Assembly: GCF_025971955.1 (NCBI RefSeq) | Contig: NZ_JAPDMX010000003.1 | Coordinates: forward strand, 124,001-188,000 | Direction: 5' to 3' | Source: Shewanella subflava | GTDB taxonomy: Bacteria > Pseudomonadota > Gammaproteobacteria > Enterobacterales > Shewanellaceae | DNA length: 64,000 nt | Shown here: positions 25,823 through 33,296 of the stretch, piece by piece | Position numbering within the stretch: position 1 is the stretch's first letter | How the letters are laid out: every line of letters begins with the position of its first letter | The notes under the pieces: generated by a model | Seen by the model: only the letters and a program-made list of their open reading frames with translations | The model's database searches: none | What the model was told of the DNA's origin: nothing | Program-made: the position numbers and the translations under genes

Positions 25823-25894
25823 ATGTTACGCAAGCATTTGTGTTACGTCAATTTAGCGTTTGCTGAGTTGGTTTTATGGGGATTGCGCCCATGA
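25823..25894 (+). CDS. 23-residue leader peptide coupled to the O-like gene
   Basis: A GAGAGAGG ribosome site, an ATG, 23 codons and a TGA that overlaps the O-like start (ATGA at 25891). The peptide has no family, and the frame may act only to couple translation of the replication gene. It is weakly supported because of its length. Confidence 0.35.
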   Translation: MLRKHLCYVNLAFAELVLWGLRP

Positions 25895-26673
25895 GTATGG
25901 AATTGATGGTTAAGGCCATGAAGGCGAAGGTGGGTAATCCACTGCGCAAATTGGTTTTGTTGAAATTGGCTGATAATGCCAATGATCATGGCGAGTGTTG
26001 GCCGAGTTATGCGTACATTGCTGAGCAGTGTGAGATTACCCGCCGCAGTGTGATGCAGCATGTCAAAAAGCTTGAAGAAGCAGGCTTTTTAATGCGCGAG
26101 TATCGAAAAGGCGAAAAGGGTAATTCAAGTAATGTTTTTCATTTAAATTTTGATATAAAACCGGATTTACCTAGTGAATATCATTCACCAGCTAGTGAAC
26201 GTAATTCACTACCCCCTAGTGAATCTGGTTCACCATCTAGTGAATCTAATTCACCACCCCTAGTGAATCTGGTTCACCCAGAACCAGTCACTTTAGAACC
26301 AGTCAATGAATCTTTAAAAGATTTATGTCCGAAATCATCATTCAAAAAATTTTTTATGTTGTACCCGAATCATCGAAAGGGTGGCTCTGACTCATCGGCT
26401 TGGAAAGCATGGAAGTCTGAAAATCTAACAGTCCAAGATTGTGAAGCAGCAATCAATTGGTTATTGCAAGCAGCTGAAAGAGATCCAAGCTGGGGAGTTA
26501 CTGCTAATGGCCAGTATATTTTAGGTGTGACTAAGTTTATCCGCGAAAAAACATGGTTAACGCCCTTGCCGGTGAATAACAGCCCCCACAAAAGTTTACA
26601 AATTCCGATTTATAACGAACAGGTAAACGAGTATTCCGACTATGCCGACGATTTTTGTATGGAGATTTTATGA
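25891..26673 (+). CDS. Phage replication initiator, lambda O-like
   Basis: The 260-residue protein has an N-terminal winged helix (KLVLLKLADNANDHGECWPS, then EITRRSVMQHVKKLEEAGFL, residues 18-70), as in O-type initiators and DnaT-like proteins. A repetitive Ser/Pro linker (residues 92-130) is encoded by five iterons that form the probable origin. The C-terminal domain (FKKFFMLYPNHRKGG, FIREKTWLTPLP) matches phage replication proteins that recruit the loader. I prefer the coupled ATG at 25891 to one at 25876. The DnaC-like gene overlaps its stop (ATGA). Confidence 0.85.
   Translation: MSMELMVKAMKAKVGNPLRKLVLLKLADNANDHGECWPSYAYIAEQCEITRRSVMQHVKKLEEAGFLMREYRKGEKGNSSNVFHLNFDIKPDLPSEYHSPASERNSLPPSESGSPSSESNSPPLVNLVHPEPVTLEPVNESLKDLCPKSSFKKFFMLYPNHRKGGSDSSAWKAWKSENLTVQDCEAAINWLLQAAERDPSWGVTANGQYILGVTKFIREKTWLTPLPVNNSPHKSLQIPIYNEQVNEYSDYADDFCMEIL
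26171..26278 (+). other. Phage replication origin: five iterons inside the O-like gene
   Basis: Five 19-bp repeats of consensus CTAGTGAATNTNNTTCACC start at 26171, 26192, 26216, 26237 and 26260, spaced 21-24 bp (about two helical turns). Each carries the dyad GTGAA-N5-TTCAC. An AT-rich stretch follows at 26290-26360. Lambda has the same plan, with iterons inside O beside an AT-rich unwinding region. Confidence 0.85.
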
Positions 26674-27413
26674 TGCAAAACATGAATTCTGAATTATCAA
26701 AACTTTTAACACGTTTAAATGCTCCTGTTGGGATACAGCCTGCTAGTCGAGAGCATATTGCAGAGCTAAAACGTAAATCAGAAGTCGCTGCTTACAAAGA
26801 ACATATTGCCAGAAAAACAAAAAAACTTTTGAATTTGACAGGTCTGAATACTCACTTTTTATCATGTCATTTTGATAATTACTATTGCGACCGCAGTGAA
26901 CAATTTGATGCGGTTGAGAAGGCAAAACGCTATTGCGAAAAGTTTACTGAGTATTCAGCAGTCGCCAAAGGATTTTTATTTAGCGGCACTTCTGGTACGG
27001 GTAAGAATCACCTGGCTAGCGCTATGGTGAATGAGCTTGTTGCAAAGAATCATTTTGTTGTTTTGCTTAGTGTTATGGATTTGCTGGCCAAAGTGCGTGA
27101 AAGCTACAAAGACTCAGCAATTTCAGAAGAAAAATTAATGAATGATTTTCTAAGGCCTGATTTATTAATCATTGACGAACTTGGCTTGCAGCGTGGCAGC
27201 GTTGACGAAGTTTTATGGTTGACTCGAATCATTGATAAAAGGCTTTATGCACGTAAACCAACTTCATTCATCACAAACCTTAAAAAGTCAGAATTACAGG
27301 AGTTACTTGGCGAGCGAGCATATGGACGAATTTTAGAGTCAGTTGGCTTAGGTGTTCTATTTAATTGGCCGAGTTATCGTGTCAAACGAGCAGGAGGTTC
27401 TAATGAACAATAA
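26670..27413 (+). CDS. DnaC-like helicase loader (lambda P role)
   Basis: The 247-residue AAA+ ATPase has Walker A FSGTSGTGKNHLA near residue 105 and Walker B LLIIDELGL near residue 165. A sensor-like TNLK follows, then an arginine-containing GERAYGRI. This is the DnaC/IstB-type loader fold; it should place host DnaB on the origin bound by the O-like protein. Its ATG overlaps the O-like stop with GGAG upstream. The next gene's start lies inside its end. Confidence 0.9.
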   Translation: MMQNMNSELSKLLTRLNAPVGIQPASREHIAELKRKSEVAAYKEHIARKTKKLLNLTGLNTHFLSCHFDNYYCDRSEQFDAVEKAKRYCEKFTEYSAVAKGFLFSGTSGTGKNHLASAMVNELVAKNHFVVLLSVMDLLAKVRESYKDSAISEEKLMNDFLRPDLLIIDELGLQRGSVDEVLWLTRIIDKRLYARKPTSFITNLKKSELQELLGERAYGRILESVGLGVLFNWPSYRVKRAGGSNEQ

Positions 27414-27624
27414 ACCATTAACTCAAAAAGAGCGTTTGTGTCGTGTTTTAAGCCAAGGGCGCTTTTTAACTTTGTTTGAAATTCAGCAGGAATGTTTTGA
27501 ACGCTTTGGTGTGCATGATAGCGAGTGTGCGTTAAGTGCGCGTTGGCGTGAGTTACCTGATTCAAGTAAACAAAAAAGGCGCCGCGAGAAATGCCGTGCT
27601 TGGGAATATAGGTTGGTGGCGTAA
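27403..27624 (+). CDS. Small winged-helix early protein
   Basis: The CAGGAGG site before the ATG at 27403 sets the start, which overlaps the loader gene by 11 bp. The 73-residue basic protein (KERLCRVLSQGRFLTLFEIQ, then SECALSARWREL) fits a winged helix of the kind found in NinH/Roi-type small phage regulators. The family is not certain. Confidence 0.6.
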   Translation: MNNKPLTQKERLCRVLSQGRFLTLFEIQQECFERFGVHDSECALSARWRELPDSSKQKRRREKCRAWEYRLVA

Positions 27625-27626
27625 CT

Positions 27627-28886
27627 ATGGCAAGGGCTGCATCAGGTGTAGAAGTCGGCAAGCTGAAAGATGCTGCCATTCGCAGGTGGTTACGTGGTGG
27701 TGTGATGCGTGATTTTCGTGATCCGCAATTTCCTGAAATTCGCTTACGAGCATTGGCTGGTCGTGAGCGGGCAAGTGTTTATCTTGTACTGAATGAGCGT
27801 GGCGTTACCCATTGGGAAAAGCTGGGCACATGGCCGAGCATGTGTATAAAAACTTTATGTGCTGATTTACCTAAGTTGTTGGCTAAGCGCAATGTGGGTG
27901 AGCAGGTGTGTGGCCAGTTTGTTTGCGTGGGTGATTTGTTGACTTGGTACGGTGAGCACATTGGCAGTAATACCACTTATAGCAAAAGTTGGCGCAGTAA
28001 TATTAAGTCGATGATCAAGTGTCACCTTTTGCCTAGAATGGCTGATGTTCGTTTGGCTAATGTGACTTTTATTACTGTTGACGGTGGTTTGGTTAAGCCG
28101 ATGTTGGTTGAGGGGTTTTCGCCTCAATACATTCGTGAAGCAGTGAATAAGCTAAAAGCGGTGTTTGCTGCGGCGTCAAAGCTGCGTTTGATTAGTGCTA
28201 ATCCGTTAGCCGGTTATCGGGTGACATATTCAATTAAGGTGGGTGATGTGGTTGATACTCGGTTGTTTGAGTCTGATTTAGCTAAGTTGTTTACTCGCTT
28301 AAGTGAGGTGGCTATGCCTGTGCAGATGTTGTTTGTGTTGATGATGATGTTTGGTACCCGTATTAACGAAACGCGATTAGCTAGATGGGAACATTTTGCG
28401 GGTGATTATTGGGTGATACCTGCCAGTAATGCCAAGAATAACCAAGAACATCGTGTACCTATGACAGATTCAGCTAAGGCGCTGATTGAGCATTATAAAC
28501 GTTGGCAGCTTAAGCATGTAGGTAAACGGGCGTATTTGTTCCCTGGCAATATTGGCGCTATTTCAATTCGCTCTGCTCATGATTGGCATACCCAGATTAG
28601 GTTTAAGCATTTCACTAGCCATGATTTACGCCGTTTGTTCAGAACCATTGTTGCTGACTTAGGTGTCGATACCATGATTGGTGAGCGATTGCTTAATCAT
28701 GCCTTGCCTGTGTTGCTGCGTAAGTATGTTAAATCAACGCTAGATAAGGGTATGAGCCAAGCGTTAGACCAATACCATCAATATTTAATTTATCGTGGGT
28801 TTTCTTCTGTTGCGCCCGAGATATTGCCTAGATCGTCAGTCGAAGTTGGGAACGATCAAACCCTTACTGCAAGTGGGTGGCTGTGA
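27627..28886 (+). CDS. Second tyrosine recombinase, embedded in the early operon
   Basis: The 419-residue protein has the full catalytic set: Arg245 in FGTRINETR, Lys270, His332-x-x-Arg335 in SHDLRRLF, His358 and the nucleophile Tyr367 in LRKYVKS. An N-terminal DUF4102-like region (about 1-90) and a SAM-like core-binding domain (95-195) precede it, as in P4-type integrases. It is read with the replication genes, not next to an att site, and is distinct from the dusA integrase. Its job could be genome resolution, an inversion or a former integrase; the sequence does not say. Confidence 0.88.
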   Translation: MARAASGVEVGKLKDAAIRRWLRGGVMRDFRDPQFPEIRLRALAGRERASVYLVLNERGVTHWEKLGTWPSMCIKTLCADLPKLLAKRNVGEQVCGQFVCVGDLLTWYGEHIGSNTTYSKSWRSNIKSMIKCHLLPRMADVRLANVTFITVDGGLVKPMLVEGFSPQYIREAVNKLKAVFAAASKLRLISANPLAGYRVTYSIKVGDVVDTRLFESDLAKLFTRLSEVAMPVQMLFVLMMMFGTRINETRLARWEHFAGDYWVIPASNAKNNQEHRVPMTDSAKALIEHYKRWQLKHVGKRAYLFPGNIGAISIRSAHDWHTQIRFKHFTSHDLRRLFRTIVADLGVDTMIGERLLNHALPVLLRKYVKSTLDKGMSQALDQYHQYLIYRGFSSVAPEILPRSSVEVGNDQTLTASGWL

Positions 28887-28913
28887 TGATCACCGCATCA
28901 TTATTAGAAGAAT

Positions 28914-29159
28914 ATGCAATTAGAGGTTTTTGGGGGCGAAATGGTGTTACGCGGGTTTAATTTTTTGAAAACAGGTAGGCGTATTCGTGGGCTAACTCAA
29001 ACAGAAGTGGCCGAGATTTATGGGGTAAGTGAACGAACTTACCAGCGTTGGGAGCGGGGGGATGTGGCGGTTTCCTTTGATGATGTATCGGCAATCTGCG
29101 ACCAGGTATTTCGATTGGGTATTGATGAAATAAGGACGATGATTAATGGCGAAGATTAA
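28914..29159 (+). CDS. Xre-family helix-turn-helix regulator
   Basis: The 81-residue protein has a clear Xre motif: GLTQTEVAEIYGVSERTYQRWE (residues 26-47, split by the turn). A shorter start at the ATG at 28941, with GGGGGCG just upstream, is as likely and gives 72 residues. It lies between the recombinase and the Q-like gene, whose ATG overlaps its end, so it may regulate late-gene entry. Confidence 0.75.
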   Translation: MQLEVFGGEMVLRGFNFLKTGRRIRGLTQTEVAEIYGVSERTYQRWERGDVAVSFDDVSAICDQVFRLGIDEIRTMINGED

Positions 29160-29511
29160 TGTGCAGCAGCTGCAGCATCAACAAGTGGCACTGAATATGA
29201 AAGCGTTACGCCATGGCCTAACTCGCTGGGGTAATTATTGGGCCCATCAAGAACGGGGCAAAGGCTTTGCTAACCGTAGCCAGTGCGACAAGTTAGGTGA
29301 GCCATTAGCTTTTGGTGGTGCAGTAGTTGAGATACGGCCACCCCGTGAAGTCAGGCAGTTTGATGTAATGATTGAGCGGTTAGCACCGCAATGTATACGG
29401 GCCATTAGAGCCCACTATGTATGCAAAGGGCAGTGGGCATTAATGGGGTTTGATAGTAAGAAGTCTTATGTGTATTGGTTAAGACGCGCAGAAATTGAAA
29501 TAGTGGAGTGA
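29146..29511 (+). CDS. Antiterminator Q-like protein
   Basis: The 121-residue protein has the layout of the lambdoid antiterminator Q family (phage 82 type): LTRWGNYWAHQ near residue 22, then DVMIERL, IRAHYVC and a C-terminal YVYWLRRAEIEI helix. Such proteins load onto RNA polymerase at the late promoter and let it pass the terminator before the lysis genes. It is last in the early operon, as expected. The terminator at 33585 is a plausible target. Confidence 0.75.
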   Translation: MAKINVQQLQHQQVALNMKALRHGLTRWGNYWAHQERGKGFANRSQCDKLGEPLAFGGAVVEIRPPREVRQFDVMIERLAPQCIRAIRAHYVCKGQWALMGFDSKKSYVYWLRRAEIEIVE

Positions 29512-29698
29512 TAATAATCAAAGCTTTAAGTGCGAGCAGACTGTTTATGTGATCATTAGTACAGCATAATAAATTTAACTAAGGTAAATGGAAGATATTC
29601 GAGATTAGAATTAAACATCATTAGCATTTCAAGTCATAGAGTAAGTAACTCGTAAAGTGAAAAAATGGAGATTTTTAGTACAAAATACAACCTCGACG

Positions 29699-29729
29699 TG
29701 AACTAACTTAGTATTGCCATGAACTAACT
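29699..29729 (+). repeat. Paired direct repeats TGAACTAACT
   Basis: Two identical 10-mers at 29699-29708 and 29720-29729 lie 21 bp apart on the same face of the helix. They look like operator or iteron sites, possibly for the double winged-helix protein encoded at 30042. Confidence 0.5.
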
Positions 29730-29883
29730 GGTAATATAAATTCCATTAATTTAACTAATTAAAATATATATTTACAGGTTTTAACGACTCCTTACTCTCT
29801 AGAAAGACTTTCTGTCGAACAATCGACATCCTTTAGATACATCTTCATTATGGTTCTATTGAAAACAATTGAAGGTTAAGATT

Positions 29884-29994
29884 ATGTCGGTAATTATGGG
29901 TTATCTAGATGCATTTATGACACTATTAGAAAGGCTTGCTAAAATTCATAAGGAATTGATTCTTTTGATTTTTGTTTTTTTTTCTGATATTTAG
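29884..29994 (+). CDS. Possible 36-residue hydrophobic peptide
   Basis: A GAAGG site lies about 9 bases before the ATG. The peptide has a helical start and a hydrophobic tail (ELILLIFVFFSDI). Small toxin-like membrane peptides look like this, but there is no further support. Confidence 0.3.
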   Translation: MSVIMGYLDAFMTLLERLAKIHKELILLIFVFFSDI

Positions 29995-30041
29995 GGAAAA
30001 TGGGTTTGAGATTATAAGTATGATTATAGGAAAATTATAAA

Positions 30042-30785
30042 ATGCCAAGCTTGCTTTGGGTAAAGATGCCCTCTTCTTGGATTAGGGATGGTGGATTGAG
30101 TAGGCATTTTAGTTCACGGATTGAGAAATTTGTTTCAGGCGAAATAGCAGCTTTAAAAATATACATATGCATATGTTTGTATAGTGATCGGAAGATGATC
30201 ACTATACCTCTAACTGAATATAATCATAAGCTTGGTTTACGCCCTATGAGAGAAAGAGAGTTTATTGGTTCTCATTTAACGTATGATCAATTATCTGATT
30301 ATTGTTCTTTAAGTCGTGTGTTAGTAAGCAGAGGAATACAAAAGCTGATTTCTAGCGGATTGATAAAGAAGGAAGGGAGTAGAAAGAAGATTATATACGA
30401 AATTAATAACCTAAAAAGTGCCGGATGGTGCAAGCTTCCATGCAGAGGTTTAGTTGGAACCGATGGGGTTATCTTTTCATTTAAAGGATTGAAAAACCGC
30501 TATCAGTCAGAGAGGGATGCTTTAAAAATATTTTTATATTTACTATCTATTAGGTCTAATAGTGAAAGTAAAGTTACTGTTTCTAGAGGTAAAATATCTA
30601 TTGCAACAGGAATTAGCGTATATGAAATTGACTCATCAATTGGTGTTTTAAGAGCCGTAGAGTTATTAGAAGATGTTAAAAGTCTCGGTTTTTTAATGAG
30701 TTCTAGCAATAGGCAACAAGAAAGTGATAGATACGCGAGTTACCTTGTTAAAGGTGCTATGAGCTTGAATCTTGGTAATAAATAA
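30042..30785 (+). CDS. Double winged-helix protein, replication- or regulator-like
   Basis: The 247-residue protein appears to have two winged-helix units: one at about 80-125 (LTYDQLSDYCSLSRVLVSRG, then LISSGLIKKEG) and one at about 170-220 (RGKISIATGISVYEIDSSIG). A two-winged-helix build occurs in plasmid and phage initiators and in some regulators. Codon use (many AGA/ATA) is more AT-rich than in neighbouring phage genes, suggesting separate arrival. It lies between Q and the retron in a likely cargo region. The function is unknown. Confidence 0.6.
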   Translation: MPSLLWVKMPSSWIRDGGLSRHFSSRIEKFVSGEIAALKIYICICLYSDRKMITIPLTEYNHKLGLRPMREREFIGSHLTYDQLSDYCSLSRVLVSRGIQKLISSGLIKKEGSRKKIIYEINNLKSAGWCKLPCRGLVGTDGVIFSFKGLKNRYQSERDALKIFLYLLSIRSNSESKVTVSRGKISIATGISVYEIDSSIGVLRAVELLEDVKSLGFLMSSSNRQQESDRYASYLVKGAMSLNLGNK

Positions 30786-30805
30786 ATGGGTCCTTCTTGC
30801 TCGGT

Positions 30806-30833
30806 GCACTGCGGGGGCGGAGAAGCGCAGTGC
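30806..30833. other. Hairpin after the double winged-helix gene
   Basis: GCACTGCG and its exact complement form an 8-bp stem with a 12-base G-rich loop, 20 bp past the stop. There is no T tract, so it may be a weak terminator or a protein site. Confidence 0.4.
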
Positions 30834-31370
30834 TTCACTACATATGAAAATTTTAGAGGGTTGTGTTGTTGTTTTATCGCTTTTAACTCTGCAACTCAAT
30901 TTTACCTAAAAACTAAATACATTAAGTGATTAAATTAATGGGTTTTCCCCTACATGTGTTGATGTACATTTCCACTCATCTTTTGATCAACTTAAACCGC
31001 AACTTTTGATCGCCTAAATATTTGTGTCCATAGCTTTAGTTTGCTGCTAAATATTTTGTGTCAGTCGTAAGTTAGTGTTTGATGATGGTGACTCACTTTT
31101 TGGACTAGCCTTGCCTAGAACTTCTCTTGCTAAAAATCGAGCTTTAGAACTTGCTGAAACTGTTGGTCAACCATAGTGCAAGTGTTTGATTAAAAAATAT
31201 AACGAGTTGCTGCGTTAGGATAAATTACTCGTTGCACTCCTAATTTTCCAGTGCGTAAAGCGATGAACTAAGTGTAACCATTATTTGTATACCAAGATCT
31301 GCACCAACTTGCATAATGAAGAACCTGGGAACAGAGAGTGTGTAATGAATCATGACTGGGGCTATTCTGT
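30834..31370. other. 540-bp non-coding region with repeats and a decayed frame
   Basis: It contains two copies of a CTAAATATTTGTGTC-like repeat (31013-31028 and 31046-31062), two TTTTGATC motifs, and an open stretch at 31051-31176 without a start codon (see next entry). It separates the rightward double winged-helix gene from the leftward retron operon. Confidence 0.45.
31081..31176 (+). pseudogene. Possible gene-end remnant
   Basis: About 42 codons are open and end in TAG. The peptide part GDSLFGLALPRTSLAKNRAL looks like protein rather than random sequence, but it has no ATG and a stop just upstream. It may be the surviving end of a lost cargo gene. Weak. Confidence 0.25.
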
Positions 31371-31574
31371 TTATTCTATTAATATGTTGCGTGCCCGTAG
31401 ACCTTTTGGCTCTTTCGATATTTCAAATTTAACTTTTGTACCTATTGCAATCAGGATTGTATCGTCAGCAAAATCATCGATTGAAAAATAAACATCTTTA
31501 CCTTTCTCTCTACGAATAAAACCAAAACATTTAAAGTCGTCATAGGTGTTTATAAAGCCAGTATCACTAGTCAT
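31371..31574 (-). CDS. Cold-shock-domain protein of the retron operon
   Basis: The 67-residue protein is a single cold-shock domain. It has an RNP1-like KCFGFIRRE (residues 15-23), an RNP2-like DVYFSIDDF (27-35) and the closing GTKVKFEISKEPKGLRARNI strand pair. Such domains bind single-stranded RNA or DNA. The ATG lies 2 bp after the RT stop, so it is co-expressed with the RT; a TTG that overlaps the RT end would add four residues. A role in handling the msDNA or its RNA, or as effector, is inferred from position. Confidence 0.85.
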   Translation of the reverse strand: MTSDTGFINTYDDFKCFGFIRREKGKDVYFSIDDFADDTILIAIGTKVKFEISKEPKGLRARNILIE

Positions 31575-31576
31575 TC

Positions 31577-32761
31577 TTAGCCCCAAAATTCATCGATGGT
31601 CATTACTGATGAGTAATGTTTTTTCAAAGAGTTCCGTAAATTTTTTGCTAGCACCTTATTTGTTCTAGCCAAAATTCCGAGTTTATAAATTATTAAATTA
31701 TATTTTTTTATTACTCCCCATTTTGTATGAAAATTAACAGGAACTTTTAAAGCTGCGTTAACGCTCCTAACTAGCTTATCTTTGCTCTCTTGGTCATATT
31801 CAGGGAGGATGTTAGATAAACGTGCCCGATAATTAATAGCTTGAGAGTGGTTTAGCCTGCTTAACTTAGCCACTAATCCTGACGTTTTGTTCCATAATGA
31901 GTGAAATGTGTCGCTCGTTTTAGATACAGCCGCAAGCTTTTCACACTCAAATACAAGTTGACGTACATACTTGACATCTTTTTTTCTCATTTGAGGTTTT
32001 TTGGGCTGAACCCAAAGTCCAGTTACCTCAAACTCTTTATGCATTTCTGAGCGGTCAGTTATTTTGGTTTTATTACTTTTTAGGGATAATTTGCTTTTTT
32101 TAAGCATCGCCGCGACTTTTTTAATTATCTTAGTGGCTGATTCATTGTCTATTGTTTTTTGAGAGGAAATTGTTATGTCATCTAGTAATCTAGTGTATCG
32201 AATCGACTTCCCCCTTAATGAGCTTACAAGTTTATATTCTGAATTAAAAAAAACTAGGTTGGCTAAATAACTAGAGGTACAACCTCCTTGGGGTAGGCTT
32301 CCATTGTAAGTTGTTATTTTTGTGAGCAATTCAACTACATCGTCATTAAATCTAAAAAAATACTTAAAAATATCACTTACAACTCCGGCCTTTATATTAG
32401 GGTAAAAATTTTTTACATCTAAGTTTATTAATGTTTGGCTGTGTCCGTGTTGGGAGGCGTTTTCTACGTAATCTCGCTTAATTAATGGTGTTGCTTTGAT
32501 ACCACCATGTAAGTATGGTGGGAATATTACTTGCTCAAAAATTCTTGAGTTAATTCGTCTTTGAATTTTTTTTAATTCATGTTTTGGATCAACAACTTTT
32601 CGAACTTTTCCTGTAATAGGGTGCTCTGGTAAGTCATAGCTTGTATAGGAGGTGTTTACTTTAGATGCTATTTCAATTAGTTTTTTTCTGTGTACACCTA
32701 ACGTTGAGGCAAGAACGTCAATGGAACCAATTGGTTTACAGGGATATAGCGGCTTGTCCAT
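31577..32761 (-). CDS. Retron-type reverse transcriptase
   Basis: The 394-residue RT has the ordered RT motifs: RKVVDP (54-59), the catalytic Asp115 in LINLDVKNFYPNI, SLPQGGCTSSYLANL (155-169) and the second catalytic pair Asp194-Asp195 in RLLDDITISS. It has both retron hallmarks: NAxxH (Asn101-Ala-x-x-His105, region X) and VTG (246-248, region Y). The usual Tyr of YxDD is Leu192. QGGCTSS, not the SQ form, argues against a diversity-generating RT, and no maturase domain follows. Retron RTs copy part of their own upstream RNA into msDNA and act in anti-phage defence. It sits between a membrane-peptide gene and a cold-shock gene. Confidence 0.93.
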   Translation of the reverse strand: MDKPLYPCKPIGSIDVLASTLGVHRKKLIEIASKVNTSYTSYDLPEHPITGKVRKVVDPKHELKKIQRRINSRIFEQVIFPPYLHGGIKATPLIKRDYVENASQHGHSQTLINLDVKNFYPNIKAGVVSDIFKYFFRFNDDVVELLTKITTYNGSLPQGGCTSSYLANLVFFNSEYKLVSSLRGKSIRYTRLLDDITISSQKTIDNESATKIIKKVAAMLKKSKLSLKSNKTKITDRSEMHKEFEVTGLWVQPKKPQMRKKDVKYVRQLVFECEKLAAVSKTSDTFHSLWNKTSGLVAKLSRLNHSQAINYRARLSNILPEYDQESKDKLVRSVNAALKVPVNFHTKWGVIKKYNLIIYKLGILARTNKVLAKNLRNSLKKHYSSVMTIDEFWG

Positions 32762-32797
32762 AAGTAACCATAAGTTTTGATTAAGAGAAGTCAGCTG

Positions 32798-33001
32798 TTA
32801 TAAATATTTTGATAAGACATCAAGAAAAAATGATGCAATACCGGTAAATAAATTAACAGCCAAAGGGAGGTAGTCTAAAACTAGTCCTTTCCACCCCTTT
32901 GGGCTCTGGTCATCTTGCTTTTCAGAAGATTCATAATTAGCTTTAACTACGAGTTCTGTGTTTTCAGTTTTTCTTGTGTAACTAATGTCGATTTTAAACA
33001 T
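32798..33001 (-). CDS. Small membrane peptide of the retron operon, possible effector
   Basis: The 67-residue protein has a charged N-terminal half and a C-terminal hydrophobic helix (about residues 42-66, GLVLDYLPLAVNLFTGIASF onwards). AAGGA precedes the ATG. It lies between the structured leader RNA and the RT, 36 bp before the RT start, on the same transcript. Membrane-active effectors are known in some retrons, so a toxin or pore role is a reasonable inference, but the sequence has no named family. Confidence 0.6.
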   Translation of the reverse strand: MFKIDISYTRKTENTELVVKANYESSEKQDDQSPKGWKGLVLDYLPLAVNLFTGIASFFLDVLSKYL

Positions 33002-33009
33002 TGTATAGT

Positions 33010-33290
33010 CCTTATAGGTTGTTAGCGGATTGCTTGCCAGACCAATAAAAACGTTTACAGAAATCTTAGTAATGACCGTTGAGCCGACTTCCCGAATCAG
33101 TGCCAGACAACCGTCGCATTAAATTCGTGCAATAATGGTGCGAAATTTAACACCGCTTATAGAACGAATTATGAGCGCGGATGCGGGTCAAGAACCAATA
33201 ATATGAATTAGAGGTTCGCTCGATTGAGCGTCGTTTTTCTGCTTGTTACACAATGAAAACAATAAGCAAATAGGCGAATATCACCTACAT
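33010..33290 (-). ncRNA. Candidate retron msr-msd RNA
   Basis: A non-coding leader of about 280 nt precedes the retron operon. Read on the minus strand, it opens at TGTAGGT (33289-33283), which can pair with ACCTATA (33019-33013) at its end. Inside this, TTGCTT (33269-33264) can pair with AAGCAA (33035-33030). Between lie a CGCTC/GAGCG hairpin near 33220, a hairpin of AAATTTCG type at 33120-33150, and an 8-bp stem (GACGGTTG/CAACGGTC, one mismatch) at 33073-33115 that could be the msd stem. Terminal complementarity and internal hairpins are the retron plan. The branch G and exact ends are not determined. Confidence 0.55.
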
Positions 33291-33296
33291 ATTTAG

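Larger units (their letters stand above)
29512..30041. other. 530-bp region with direct repeats and a small ORF
   Basis: This AT-rich gap follows the Q-like gene and is expected to hold a promoter. It contains two TGAACTAACT repeats 21 bp apart (29699-29729) and a 36-codon ORF (29884-29994). I see no RNA gene. Confidence 0.45.

Noticed and set aside
26171..26278. CRISPR array
   Set aside because: The repeats are 19 bp with 2-5-bp gaps, inside a coding frame, and each is a dyad; they are origin iterons.
28886..28960. 24-codon frame starting at the recombinase stop (ATGA)
   Set aside because: It overlaps the Xre gene in another frame, has no ribosome site and no family; the Xre gene is better supported.
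30806..30833. Integron attC-like site
   Set aside because: The 8-bp hairpin lacks the paired R and L boxes of attC sites, and no integron integrase is present.
31285..31491. A rightward 68-codon frame opposite the cold-shock gene
   Set aside because: It lies antisense to a clear cold-shock domain and has no ribosome site or family.
31577..32761. Diversity-generating retroelement RT
   Set aside because: The RT has QGGCTSS rather than the SQ motif of DGR RTs, carries retron NAxxH and VTG signatures, and I found no template/variable repeat pair with the tail genes.
31577..32761. Group II intron RT
   Set aside because: There is no maturase or HNH domain after the RT and no intron domain V-like structure next to it.
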